From Owenia fusiformis (taxonomy: Eukaryota > Annelida > Polychaeta > Sabellida > Oweniidae), in contig CAIIXF020000005.1 of assembly GCA_903813345.2 (NCBI GenBank), forward strand, positions 6,103,375-6,167,374: a DNA stretch of 64,000 nucleotides, written 5' to 3'. Positions within the stretch are counted from its first letter, which is position 1; each line of letters starts with the position of its first letter. Made by a program: the position numbers and the translations under genes. The notes under the pieces were generated by a model. The model worked only from the letters and a program-made list of their open reading frames with translations, did no database searches and was not told the DNA's origin. Shown here one piece after another: positions 48,991-62,626 of the stretch.

Positions 48991-51900
48991 GCATTTTCAA
49001 TATTTTCTTCTCTACTCTTGACTTTCTATCAGGATACCATCAGATCGATTTTTCTCGAAATTTCAATGCCATAACTTTCGAATCGGAAGTTGGATTGAAA
49101 TTTGGTTTGCAGATTCGGATTCCTGAGAAAATTCTACCCTTAATGCATAACTCATATGTTAAATTTGGAGAACTTTTGATTTTGACCTACTTTTCGGACA
49201 CCATATCTCAAAAGTGGGTAGAAATACTTTCTGACGGCAAAATGCTAACACTATTAGCACACTTTTTCCTACCTTTATATAAAATTTTGAAGCAAATCAT
49301 TTAAACATAGTGTCAGAATCGCAAAAATAAGGAAAAACTATGAATTTGACCTAGATTTTGACCTGGGGATTTTGGTGTCCATATTTTGAAGTTAGGTAGC
49401 CTTCGAGGTCCCCTTCTTTCATAGGCTTTCATTATTTTAAGCTGTACTTAGTCTATATCTCGAATTTTACACTTCAAAAAAATCTTTTTTCCCATTGACA
49501 TAACATGGGGCACCAAATTTAGCGATTTTTGAGCTTTCAAAATGTCATATCTTCCAAACAGGAAGTCGGATCGAAATTTGATTTGCAGATCCGGATTCCT
49601 AAGAAAATTCTATACTTAATTCATAACTCAAACGTTAAGTTTGGAGAATTTTTTATTTTGACCTACTTTTCGGACACCATATCTCAAAAGTGGGGCAAAA
49701 TACTTTCTGACGGCAAAAGGCTAACACTATTAGCACACTCTTGGCTACATGTATACAAAATCTCGAAGAATATAATTAATCTGTAGTGTCAGAATCGCAA
49801 AAATAAGGAAAAACTTTGAATTTGACCTAGATTTTGACCTAGGCATTTTGGTGTCCAAATTTTTATGAAAAGAAGGTTTTTAGGTCCCTTTCTTTTATGG
49901 GCTTCCATTATGTTTAGCTGTGCTTAGTCTGTATCTCGTATTTTACACTTCAAAAAAATATTTTTTCCCATTGAATTAACATGGGGCACCAAATTTAGCG
50001 ATTTTTGAATTTTCAAAACGCCATAACTTCTGAACCGGTAGTCAGAACAAAATTTGGTTTTCAGATTCGGAATCCTGAGAAAATTTTCTATAAGACTGAT
50101 ATCCTGGACATTGGATTCGGAGAATTTTTTTTTGGACCTCGTTTTCGGACACTGATATCTCGAAATCGGTTTGAGATACCAAAAAACTAAATCGACCCTA
50201 GATTTTCTCCTTTTTTATGAGGAACACAATGAAAAAAACCCGGATCAAAAATATTGAAGGACGACCGAGAAAATCAAAAAAAGTGACAAAGTACTGGATT
50301 TGACCTAGTTCTCGACCTTTGACCTAGATAAAAATTTGACCCAATTTCCCACCAACTAGATACTGATCCTAAATGAACTGTATAATGGTCTTTACTGGAT
50401 ACCTTATAGTTATTGAAAAAACTCTTAAAGAAAAATAACTAGATTTTGGAAATTGAACGAGTTCAATTTCAGACTCCAGATCTAGACTTTTTTTAGCCGA
50501 GTCATCCAGAATAAGCCAAGTCATCCAAAATGAACTAAGTCATCAAGAAAAAGAAGGATGGATGGATGAAAAGGAAGGAAGGATAGGATAGAATAGGAAG
50601 GAACGATAGGATAGAATAGGAAAGAAGGATAGAATAGAATAGGAAGAAGGGATAGAATAGGAAGGAGAGGAAACGAAGCAAGGGTAGATAGGAAGGATAG
50701 GATAGGATCAGAAAGGAAGGATGGATGCATTTTTCAATATTTTCTTCTCTACTCTTGACTTTCTATCAGGATACCATCAGATCGATTTTTCTTGAAATTT
50801 CAAGACGCCATAACTTCCGAACCGGAAGTCGGATCGAAATTTGATTTGTAGATTCAGATTCCTGACAAAAATTTCCCCCTAATTCATAACTCATACCTTA
50901 AATTTGGCGAATTTTTATTTTGACCTACTTATCGGACACGCCATAACTTAGGAACCGGAAGTCGGATTGAAATTTGGTTTGCAGATTCGGATTTCTGAGA
51001 AAATTCTACTCTTAATTCATAACTCAAACGTTAAATTTGGAGAACTTTTTATTTTGACCTACTTTTCGGACACCATATCTCAAAAGTGGGTCAAAATACT
51101 TTCTGACGGCAAAAGGCTAACGCTATAAGCACATTCTTGGCTACATATATACACAATTTCGAGGAATATAATTAAAGTGTAGTGTCAGAATCGCAAAAAT
51201 AAGGATAAACTATGAATTTGACCTAGATTTTGACCTAGGGATTTTGGTGTCCAAATTTTGAAGTTAGGTAGCCTTCGAGGTTCCCTTCTTACATAGGCTT
51301 TCATTATTTTAAGCTGTACTTAGTCTATATCTCGTATTTTACACTTCAAAAAAAATCTTTTTTCCCATTGACATAACATGGGGCACCAAATTTAGCGATC
51401 TTTGAGCTTTCAAAATGTCATAACTTCCGAACTGGAAGTCGGATCGAAATTTGGTTTGCAGATTCGGATTCCTGACAAAATGCTACCCCTAATTCATAAC
51501 TCATACGTTAAATTTGGGGATTTTTTTATTTTGACCTACTTTTCGGACACCATATCTCAAAAGTGGGTCAAAATACTTTCTGACGGCAAAAGGCTAACAC
51601 TATTAGCACACTCTTGGCTACATGTATACACAATTTCGAAGAATATAATTGAAGTGTAGTGTCAGAATCGCAAAAATAAGGAAAACCTTTGAATTTGACC
51701 TAGATTTTGACCTAGGCATTTTGGTGTCCAAATTTTGAAACTAACTGGCTTTTGAGGTCCCCTTCTTTTGAAGGCTTTCATTAAATTAAGCTGAACTCAG
51801 TCTATATTTCGTATTTCTCACTTCAAAAAAATCTTTTTTCCCATTGACTTAACATGGGCACCAAATTTTTGAGCTTTTAAAACGCCATAACTTCCGAACC

Positions 51901-54900
51901 GGAAGTCGGATCGAAATTTGGTTTGCAGATTCGGATTCCTGGGGAAATTCTTCCCTTAGTTCATAACTCATATGTTAAATTTGAGAAACCTCTAATTTCG
52001 ACCTACTTTCTGGACGCCATATTTCAAAATTGGTAAGAGTAATCAAAAAATGGATGGCACATCATGAAAGGGCTGTTTCTAAGCTACATGATGAAAAAAA
52101 GACAAAGACGTTTCGATAAATAACAACGAAGATAATGGACAGAAGGTTGAAAATGTAAGATTTGACCTAGTTCTTGACCTTTGACCTAGATAAAAAATTG
52201 ACCCAATTTCCCACCAACTAGATACTGAACCTAAATGAACTGTATAATGGTCTTTACTGGATACCTTATAGTTATAGAAAAATCGTCTAAAGAATAATAA
52301 AGAAGAATACTGGCAAAAACAATAGACTCCAGATTGACATCTGGAGTCTAATAACTAGACTTGGGAAATTGAACGAAGTTCAATTTCAGACTCCAGATCT
52401 AGACTTTTTTTTAGCCGAGTCATCCAGAATAAGCCGAGTCATCCAAAATAAGCTGAGTCATCCAGAAAAAGATGGATGGATGGATGGATGAAAAAGGAAG
52501 GAAGGATAGGCTAGAATAGGAAGGGACGATAGGATAGAATAAGAAAGAATGATAGAATAGAATAGGAAGAAGGAATAGAATAGGAAGGATAGGAAGGAGA
52601 GGATACGAAGGAAAGGTAGATAAGAAGGATACGATAGGATCACAAAGGAAGGATGGATGCATTTTTCAATATTTTCTTCTCTACTCTTGACTTTCTATCA
52701 GGATACCATCAGATCGATTTTTCTCGAAATTTCAAAACGCCATAATTTTCGAACCGGAAGTCTGATCGAAATTTGGTTTGCAGAGTCGGATTCCTGAGAA
52801 AATTCTGCCTTTAATTCATAACTCATATGTTAAATTTTGAGAACTTTTTATTTTGACCTACTTTTCGGACACCATATCTCAAACGTGGGTCGAAATACTT
52901 TCTGACGGCAAAAGGCTAACACTATTAGCACACTCTTTTCCACCTGTATACAAAGTTTTGAAGCAAATCTTATAAATATAGTGTCAGAATCGCAAAAATA
53001 AGGAAAAACTATGAATTTGACCTAGATTTTGACCTAGGGATTTTGGTGTCCAAATTTTGAAGTTAGGTAGCCTTCGAGGTCCCCTTCTTGCATAGGCTTT
53101 CATTATTTTAAGCTGTACTTAGTCTATATCTCGTATTTTACACTTCAAAAAAATCCTTTTTCCCATTGACATAACATGGGGCACCAAATTTAGCGATTTT
53201 TGAGCTTTCAAAATGTCATAACTTCCGAACCGGAAGTTGGATCGAAATTTGATTTGCAGATTCGGATTCCTGAGAAAATTCTATACTTAATTCATAACTC
53301 AAACGTTAAATTTGGAGAATCTTTTTATTTTGACCTACTTTTCGGACACCATATCTCAAAAGTGGGTCAAAATACTTTCTGACGGCAAAAGGCTAACACT
53401 ATTAGCACACTCTTGGCTACATGTATACAAAATTTCGAAGAATATAATTAATCTGTAGTGTCAGAATCGCAAAAATAAGGGAAAACTTTGAATTTGACCT
53501 AGATTTTGACCTAGGCATTTTGGTGTCCAAATTTTTATGAAAAGAAGGTTTTGAGGTCCCTTTCTTTTATGGGCTTCCATTATGTTTAGCTGTGCTTAGT
53601 CTATATCTCGTACTTTACACTTCAAAAAAATATTTTTTCCCATTGAATTAACATGGGGCACCAAATTTAGCGATTTTTGAATTTTCAAAACGCCATAACT
53701 TCTGCACCGGAAGTCAGATCGAAATTTTGTTTTCAGATTCGGAATCCTGAGAAAATTTCCTATAAAACTAATATCCTGGACATTGGATTCGAAGAACTTT
53801 TTTTTGGACCTCGTTTTCGGACACTGATATCTCGAAATCGGTTTGAGATACCAAAAAACTAAATCGACCCTAGATTTTCTACTTTTTTATGAGGAACACA
53901 ATGAAAAAAACCCGGATCAAAAATATTGAAGGACGACCGAGAAAATCGAAAAAAGTGACAAAGTACTGGATTTGACCTAGTTCTTGACCTTTGACCTAGA
54001 TAAAAATTTGACCCAATTTCCCACCAACTAGTTACTGAACCTAAATAAATTGTATAATGGTCTTTACTGGATACCTTATAGTTATTGAAAAAACTCTTAA
54101 AGAAAAATAATAACTAGACTTTGGAAATTGAACGAAGTTCAATTTCAGACTCCAGATCTAGACTTTTTTAAGCCCAGTCATCTAAAATAAGCCGAGTCAT
54201 CCAGAATAAGATGGATGGATAAAATAGGAAGGTAGGATAGGATAGAATGGGAAGGAACGATAGGATAGAATAAGAAAGAAGGATAGGATAGAACAGAATA
54301 GGAAGAAAGGATATGATAGGAGAGGATAGGAAGGATAGGAAGGAAAGGATACAAAGGAAGTATAGATAGGAAGGATAGGATAGAATAGGATCAGATAGGA
54401 AGGATGGATGAATTTTTTAATATTTTCTTCTTTACTCTTGACTTTCTATCAGGATACCATCAGATCGAATTTCCGAAATTTCAAAACGCCATAACTTCCG
54501 AACCGGAAGTCGAATCTAAATTTGATTTAAAGATTCGGATTCCTGACAAAATTCTACCCCTAATTCATAACTCATACGCTAAATTTGGCGAATTTTTATT
54601 TTGACCTACTTTTTGGACACGCCATAACTTCGGAACCGGAAGTCGGATCGAAATTTGGTTTGCAGATTCAGATTTCTGAGAAAATTCTATTCTTAATTTA
54701 TAACTCAAACGTTAAATTTGGAAACTTTTTATTTTGACCTACTTTTCGGACACGCCATAACTTCCGAACCGGAAGTCGGATCGAAATTTGGTTTGCAGAT
54801 TCGGATTCCTGACAAAATTCTACCCCTAATTCATAACTCATACGTTAAATTTGGAGAACTTTTTATTTTGACCTACTTTTCGGACACCATATCTGAAAAG

Positions 54901-57659
54901 TGGGTCAAAATACTTTCTGACGGCAAAAGGCTAACACTATTAGCACACTCTTGGCTACATGTATACACAATTTCGAAGAATATAATTGAAGTGTAGTGTC
55001 AGAATCGCAAAAATAAGGAAAACCTTTGAATTTGACCTAGATTTTGACCTAGGCATTTTGGTGTCCAAATTTTGAAGCTAGATGGCTTTTGAGGTCTTCT
55101 TCTTTTGAAGGCTTTCATTAAATTAAGCTGAACTCAGTCTATATTTCGAATTTTTCACTTCAAAAAAATCTTTTTTCCCATTGACTTAACATGGGCACCA
55201 AATTTAGCGATTTTTGAGCTTTCAAAACGCCATAACTTCCGAACCGGAAGTCGGATCGAAATTTGGTTTGCAGATTCAGATTCCTGACAAAATTCTACTC
55301 CTAATTCATAACTCATACATTGAATTTGGAGCACATTTTGGTGTGACCTACTTTCCGGACGCCATATTTCAAAATCGGTAAGAGTAATCAAAAAACGGAT
55401 GACACAACTATGAAAGGGCTGTTTGTCAGCTACAGGATGAAAAAAAGATGAAGACGTTTCGAGAAATAACGACGAAGATAATAGACAGAAGGTTGAAAAT
55501 GTAAGATTTGACCTAGTTCTTGACCTTTGACCTAGATAAAAATTTGACCCAATTTCCCACCAACTAGATACTGAACCTAAATGAACTGTATAATGGTCTT
55601 TACTGGATACCTTATAGTTATTGAAAAAACTCTTAAAGAAAAATAATAATAATAACTAGACATGTAAATTGAACAAGTTCAATTTAAGACTCCAGATTTC
55701 AAACTTTGTTTAAGCTGAGTCATCCAGAACTTGTAAGCTGAGTCATTCAGAATAAGCTGAGTCAGCTAGAATATAGACATTTAGACAACTTTTAAGAAGG
55801 CTATCTTCGACTCTATTAGCTTAACATGGGGATATCATCATATCGACTTCAAACCGCTATAACTATCTAACCAGAAGTCAGATCGAAATTTGGTTTAAAG
55901 ATTCTGATTCCTGAGAAAATTCTACCCTTAATTCATAACTCATACGTTAAATTTGGAGAATTCTTTATTTTGACCTACATTTCGGACACCATATCTCAAA
56001 AGTGGGTCAAAAAACTTTCTGACGGCAGAAGGCTAACACTATAAGCACACTCTTTGCTACCTGTATACACAATTTTGAAGCAAATCCTTAAAGTGTAATG
56101 TCAGAATCGCAAAAATAAGGAAAAACTATGAATTTGACCTAGATTTTGACCAAGGCATTTTTGCGTCCAAATTTTAAAGCTAGATAGTCTTTGAGGTCCC
56201 CTCCTTTTATAGGCTTTCAGAATATTAAGCTGTACTCAGTCTATATCTGGTATTTTACACTTCAAAAAATCCTTTTTCTCATTGACATAACATGGGGCAC
56301 CAAATTTAGCGATTTTTGAGCTTTCAAAACGCCATAACTTTCGAACCGGAAGTCGGATCGAAATTTGGTTTGCAGATTCGGATACCTGACAAAATTCTAT
56401 CCCTAATTCATAACTCATACGGTAAATTTGGAATTTTTTTTATTTTGACCTACTTTTTGGACACGCCATAACTTCCGATCCGGAAGTCGGATCGAAATTT
56501 GGTTTGCAGATTCGAATTCCTGAGAAAATTCTACCCTAATTCATAACTCATACGTTGGATCTGGAGAACTTTTTATTTTGACCTACTTTTCGGACACCAT
56601 ATCTCAAAAGTGGGTCAAAATACTTTCTGACGGCAAAAGGCTAACACTATTAACACACTCTTTGCTACCTCTATACAAAATTATGAAGTAAATTATTAAA
56701 GTGTAGTGTCAGAATCGTAAAAATAAGGAAAAACTATGAATTTGACCTAGATTTTGACCTAGGCATTTTGGTGTTCAAATTTTGAAGCTATGTAGCTTTT
56801 GAGGTCCCCTTCTTTTATAAGCATTCATTATGTTAAGCTGTACTCAGTCTATATCTTGTATTTTACACTTCGAAAAAGTCTTTTTTCCCATTGACTTAAC
56901 ATAGGCACCAAATTTAGCGATTTTTGAGCTTTCAAAACGCCATTACTTCCAAACCGGAAGTCTGATCCAAATTTGGTTTGCAGATTCGGATTCCTGAGAT
57001 CATTCTACACTTATTTCATAACTCACATGTTGAATTTGGAGAACTTTCTGTTCTGACCTACTTTCCGGACGCCATATCTCAAAATCGGTAAGAGTAATCA
57101 AAATTCTGATGTCATATCTTTGATTCGCCCTTTTCTAAGCTACACGATGAAAAAAAGATGAAGGAGTTACGAAGAATATTGACGAAGATATGATGAAGAA
57201 TGTTGAAAATGTAAGATTTGACCTAGTTCTTGACCTTTGACCTAGATAAAAATTTGACCTAATTTCCCAGAAAGCCAGATACATTCCCTAGTCAACCATG
57301 TAGGTTGGATTAAGTAAGATGTTATAGTTGGAGAGAAAATCTGTTAGGAGGAAGAAAGAAAGAATAATAAGAAAACAGGCAAAAACAATAGACTCCAGAT
57401 TTTCAATCTGGAGTCTAATAATAATAACTAGACTTTGGAAATTGAACGAAGTTCAATTTCAGACTCCAGATCTAGACTTTTTTTTAGCCGAGTCATCCAG
57501 AATAAGCCGAGTCATCCAAAATAAGCTGAGTCATCCAGAAAAAGATGGATGGATAAAATAGGAAGGTAGGATAGGATAGAATAGGAAGGAACGATAGGAT
57601 AGAATAAGAAAGAAGGATAGGATAGAACAGAATAGGAAGAAAGGATATGATAGGAGAGG

Positions 57660-59073
57660 ATAGGAAGGATAGGAAGGAAATGATACGAAGGAAGGATAGA
57701 TAGGAAGGATAGGATAGGATAGGATAGGATAGGGTAAGATCAGATAGGAAGGATGGATGAATTTTTCAATATTTTGTTCTCTACTCTTGACTTTCTATCA
57801 GGATACCATCAGATCGATTTTCCGAAATTTCAAAACGCCATAACTTCCGAACCAGGAGTCAAATCGAAATTTGATTTAAAGATTCGGATTCCTGACAAAA
57901 TTCTACCCCTAATTCATAACTCATACGTTAAATTTGGCAAATTTTTATTTTGACCTACTTTTCGGACACGCCATAACTTCTGAACCGGAAGTCGGATCGA
58001 AATTTGGTTTGTAGATTCAGATTCCTGATAAAATTCTATACTTACTTCATAACTCAAACGTTAAATTTGGAGAATTTTTTATTTTAACCTACTTTTTGGA
58101 CACCATATCTCAAAAGTGGGGCAAAATACTTCCTGACGGCAAAAGGCTAACACTATAAGCACACTCTTGTCTACATGTATACAAAATTTCGAAGAATATA
58201 ATTAATCTGTAGTGTCAGAATCGCAAAAATAAGGAAAAACCTTGAATTTGACCTAGATTTTGACCTAGGCATTTTGGGGTCCAAATTTTGAAGCTAGATG
58301 GCTTTTGAGGTCCCATTTTTTAAAAGCTATCATTATATTAAGCTGAACTCAGTCTATATTTCGTATTTAGGAAGGATAGGAAGGAAATGATACGAAGGAA
58401 GGATAGATAGGAAGGATAGGATAGGATAGGATAGGATAGGGTAAGATCAGATAGGAAGGATGGATGAATTTTTCAATATTTTGTTCTCTACTCTTGACTT
58501 TCTATCAGGATACCATCAGATCGATTTTCCGAAATTTCAAAACGCCATAACTTCCGAACCAGGAGTCAAATCGAAATTTGATTTAAAGATTCGGATTCCT
58601 GACAAAATTCTACCCCTAATTCATAACTCATACGTTAAATTTGGCAAATTTTTATTTTGACCTACTTTTCGGACACGCCATAACTTCTGAACCGGAAGTC
58701 GGATCGAAATTTGGTTTGTAGATTCAGATTCCTGATAAAATTCTATACTTACTTCATAACTCAAACGTTAAATTTGGAGAATTTTTTATTTTAACCTACT
58801 TTTTGGACACCATATCTCAAAAGTGGGGCAAAATACTTCCTGACGGCAAAAGGCTAACACTATAAGCACACTCTTGTCTACATGTATACAAAATTTCGAA
58901 GAATATAATTAATCTGTAGTGTCAGAATCGCAAAAATAAGGAAAAACCTTGAATTTGACCTAGATTTTGACCTAGGCATTTTGGGGTCCAAATTTTGAAG
59001 CTAGATGGCTTTTGAGGTCCCATTTTTTAAAAGCTATCATTATATTAAGCTGAACTCAGTCTATATTTCGTAT
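57660..59073 (+). repeat. Recent 707-bp tandem duplication inside the array
   Basis: The stretch from about 57660 is repeated about 707 bp later (57753 pairs with 58460). It covers the microsatellite end, two monomers and the following tail. The two copies appear base-identical over the parts compared, so the duplication is very recent or is an assembly artefact. Confidence 0.8.
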
Positions 59074-61020
59074 TTTTCACTTCAAAAAAATATTTTTTCC
59101 CATTGACTTAACATGGGCACCAAATTTAGCGATTTTTGAGCTTTCAAAACGCCATAACTTCTGAACCAGAAGTCTAATCCAAATTTGGTTTTCAGATTCG
59201 GAATCCTGAGAAAATTTCCTATAAGACTAATATCCTGGACATTTGATTCGGAGAATTTTTTTTTGGACCTCGTCTTCGGACACTGATATCTCGAAATCGG
59301 TTCGAGATATCAAAAATCTAAATCGTGTTTCTTGATACTACTTTTTTATGAGGAACACAATGAAAAAAACCCGGATCGAAAATATTGAAGGACGACTGAG
59401 AAAATCGAAAAAAGTGACAAAGTACTGGATTTGACCTAGTTCTTGACCTTTGACCTAGATAAAAATTTGACCCAATTTCCCACCAACTAGATACTGAACC
59501 TAAATATACTATATTATGATCTTTACTGGATACCTTATAGTTATTGAAAAAACTCTTAAAGAAAAATAATAACTAGACTTGGGAAATTGAACGAAGTTCA
59601 ATTTCAGACTCCAGATCCAGACTTTTTTAAGCCCAGTCATCTAAAATAAGCCGTGTCATCCAGAATAAGCTGAGTCATCCAGAATAAGATGGATGGATAA
59701 AACAGGAAAGGATAGGATAGAATGGGAAGGAACGATAGGATAGAATAAGAAGGAACGATAGGATAGAATAAGAAAGAAGGATAGGATAGAACAGAGTAGG
59801 AAGAAAGGATATGATAGGAGAGGATAGGAAGGATAGGAAGGAAAGGATACGAAGGAAGGAAAGGATACGAAGGAAGGATAGGATAGGATCAGATAGGAAG
59901 GATGGATGAATTTTTCAATATTTTCTTCTCTACTCTTGACTTTCTATCAGGATACCATCAGAACGATTTTTCCGAAATTTCAAAACGCCATAACTTCCGA
60001 ACCCGCAGTCAGATCGAAATTTGGTTTACAGATTCTGATTCCTGACAAAATTCTACCCCTAATTCATAACTCATACGTTAAATTTGGAGATTTTTTATTT
60101 TGACCTACTTTTTGGACACGCCATAACTTCCGAACTGGAAGTCGGATTGAAATTTGGTTTGCAGATTCGGATTCCTGACAAAATGCTACCCCTAATTTAT
60201 AACTCATACTTTAAATTTGGGGATTTTTCTTATTTTTACCTACTTTTCGGACACCATATCTCAAAAGTGGGTCAAAATACTTTCTGACGGCAAAAGGCTA
60301 ACACTATTAGCACACTCTTGGCTACATGTATACACAATTTCGAAGGATATAATTGAAGTGTAGTGTCAGAATCGCAAAAATAAGGAAAACCTTTGAATTT
60401 GACCTAGATTTTGACCTAGGCATTTTGGTGTCCAAATTTTGAAACTAACTGGCTTTTGAGGTCCCCTTCTTTTGAAGGCTTTCATTAAATTAAGCTGAAC
60501 TCAGTCTATATTTCGTATTTCTCACTTCAAAAAAAATCTTTTTTCCCATTGACTTAACATGGGCACCAAATTTTTGAGCTTTTAAAACGCCATAACTTCC
60601 GAACCGGAAGTCGGATCGAAATTTGGTTTGCAGATTCGGATTCCTGGGGAAATTCTTCCCTTAGTTCATAACTCATATGTTAAATTTGAGAAACCTCTAA
60701 TTTCGACCTACTTTCTGGACGCCATATTTCAAAATTGGTAAGAGTAATCAAAAAATGGATGGCACATGATGAAAGGGCTGTTTCTAAGTTACATGATGAA
60801 AAAAGACAAAGACGTTTCGATAAATAACAACGAAGATAATGAACAGAAGGTTGAAAATGTAAGATTTGACCTAGTTCTTGACCTTTGACCTAGATAAAAA
60901 ATTGACCCAATTTCCCACCAACTAGATACTGAACCTAAATGAACTGTATAATGGTCTTTACTGGATACCTTATAGTTATAGAAAAATCGTCTAAAGAATA
61001 ATAAAGAAGAATACTGGCAA

Positions 61021-61230
61021 AAACAATAGACTCCAGATTGACATCTGGAGTCTAATAAGAAGAAGAATACTGGCAAAAACAATAGACTCCAGATTGACAT
61101 CTGGAGTCTAAAGAAGAAGAATACTGGCAAAAACAATAGACTCCAGATTTTCAATCTGGAGTCTAATAAGAAGAAGAAGAAGAATACTGGCAAAAACAAT
61201 AGACTCCAGATTGACATCTGGAGTCTAATA
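61021..61230 (+). repeat. Tandem hairpin array (four copies)
   Basis: Four copies of a 54-63 bp module: a purine AAGAAG run, AATACTGGCAAAAACAA, then the hairpin TAGACTCCAGAT...ATCTGGAGTCTA. The hairpins are at 61027-61054, 61083-61110, 61137-61165 and 61200-61227. The third has a TTC loop with a longer stem. Single copies close units at 52323-52350 and 57389-57417. Confidence 0.9.
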
Positions 61231-62029
61231 ACTAGACTTTGGAAATTGAACGAAGTTCAATTTCAGACTCCAGATTTAGACCATTTTTAGCCGAGTCATC
61301 CAGAATAAGCTGAGTCATCCAGAAAAAGATGGATGAATAAAATAGGAAGGTAGGATAGGATGGAATAGGAAGGAACGATAGAATAAGAAAGAAGGATAGG
61401 ATAGAACAGAATAGGAAGAAAGGATATGATAGGAAAGGATAGGAAAAGATACGGAGGAAGGATAGATAGGAAGGATAGGATAGGATAAGATCAGATAGGA
61501 AGGATGGATACATTTTTCAATATTTTCGACTTCTCTACTCTTGACTTTCTATCAGGATACCATCAGATCGATTTTCCGAAATTTCAAAACGCCATAACTT
61601 CCGAACCAGAAGTCGGATCGAAATTTGGTTTGCAGATTCGGATTCCTGACAAAATTCTACTCCTAATTCATAACTCATACATTGAATTTGGAGCACGTTT
61701 TGGTGTGACCTACTTTCTGAACGCCATATCTCAAAATCGGTTTGAGATATCAAAAAACTAAATCGACCCTAGCTTTCCTACTTTTTTATGAGGAACACAA
61801 TGAAAAAAACCTGGATCGAAAATATTGAAGGACGACTGAGAAAATTGAAAAAAGTGACAAAGTACTGGATTTGACCTAGTTCTTGACCTTTGACCTAGAT
61901 AAAAAATTGACCCAATTTCCGAGAAACTAGATACTGGACCTAAATTGACCATATACAGGACTTGACTCAATGTCTTCTAGTTGAGGAGAAAACGTGGGTA
62001 GAAGAATAAAAAGAATAAGAATAAAGAAG

Positions 62030-62145
62030 AATACTGGCAAAAACAATAGACTCCAGATTGACATCTGGAGTCTAATAAGAAGAAGAAGAAGAAGAAGAAT
62101 ACTGGCAAAAACAATAGACTCCAGATTGACATCTGGAGTCTAATA
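62030..62145 (+). repeat. Terminal hairpin pair closing the array
   Basis: Two further copies of the AATACTGGCAAAAACAA plus hairpin module, with stems at 62047-62074 and 62115-62142. The array ends here; the sequence after 62146 is unrelated. Confidence 0.9.
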
Positions 62146-62149
62146 ATGG

Positions 62150-62620
62150 ACAGGTATACAAGATGGATTTGCCATTTCATTTGCTTTTATATCAAGGTTA
62201 CAGTAAGCTATCCAAAAATGACCGAAAATAGTTTTTTCTGGCTTACAATCAAAAAATCGTTACCAGGGTCCCTATTTTTGTTATAAGTGATACACTAAAC
62301 GTTTTAATAATCATTTAAAAAATAAGTGTGGATCTGTGTGAGAAACTAATAGATGCACGATTAGCATCTACATTATCTATTTCAGCATACCTTGAAATAA
62401 TGTATCGTATATAATTTCATAATAATCCTGCATTCTTTATTGGAAATCTTTAAGGAAGAGAGTATGTACTAATTCGTACACATAATGCACGAGGGTAGAG
62501 CCCGAGTACAATATCAGGATGGGGTGGTACACGCATGGATGATTTTTAATACAATTTAGAGTGATACAGGATTCTTTATTGCAATTCAAATATACTATCA
62601 CTCCTTTACCACAGTGACAC
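62150..62620. other. Unique-looking spacer between array and TIR element; nothing found
   Basis: AT-rich with no open frame, repeat or hairpin of note. Confidence 0.5.
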
Positions 62621-62626
62621 TATCTA

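Larger units (their letters stand above)
48691..62150 (+). repeat. Tandem array of eight HINE/Helentron-like composite units
   Basis: Unit starts (AACTAGAC followed by a GAAATTGAAC hairpin) are near 48691, 50441, 52351, 54112, 55654, 57425, 59571 and 61227. Most units carry, in order, AGACTCCAGATCTAGAC, repeats of GAGTCATCCAGAATAAGC, a GGATA/GGAAGGATA microsatellite (not seen in unit 5), the line CTTTCTATCAGGATACCATC, tandem monomers of about 133 bp, and a tail with TGACCTTTGACCT. Units at 50441, 55654, 59571 and 61227 end in the hairpin TAGACTCCAGAT-TGAC-ATCTGGAGTCTA or a variant. Two tail types occur: one with GAGGAACACAATGAAAAAAA and one with GTAAGAGTAATCAAAA. No helicase or transposase ORF is present. 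Subterminal inverted motifs, 3' hairpins and a microsatellite core are known features of non-autonomous Helentrons. Confidence 0.7.

Noticed and set aside
51402-51659. Recurrent plus-strand frames reading SKFGLQIRIPDKILPLIHNS in the array
   Set aside because: The frame is broken between neighbouring monomers and units, the 133-bp period is not a multiple of three, and no start or domain is shared. It looks like open frame by chance in a recent repeat.
60789-61217. 142-codon minus-strand frame through the hairpin array
   Set aside because: It is built from the tandem hairpin modules and poly-purine runs, with no protein features.
61021-61230. CRISPR array
   Set aside because: The repeated modules are themselves palindromic transposon-like ends with purine linkers, there are no unique spacers or cas genes, and the genome is eukaryotic.
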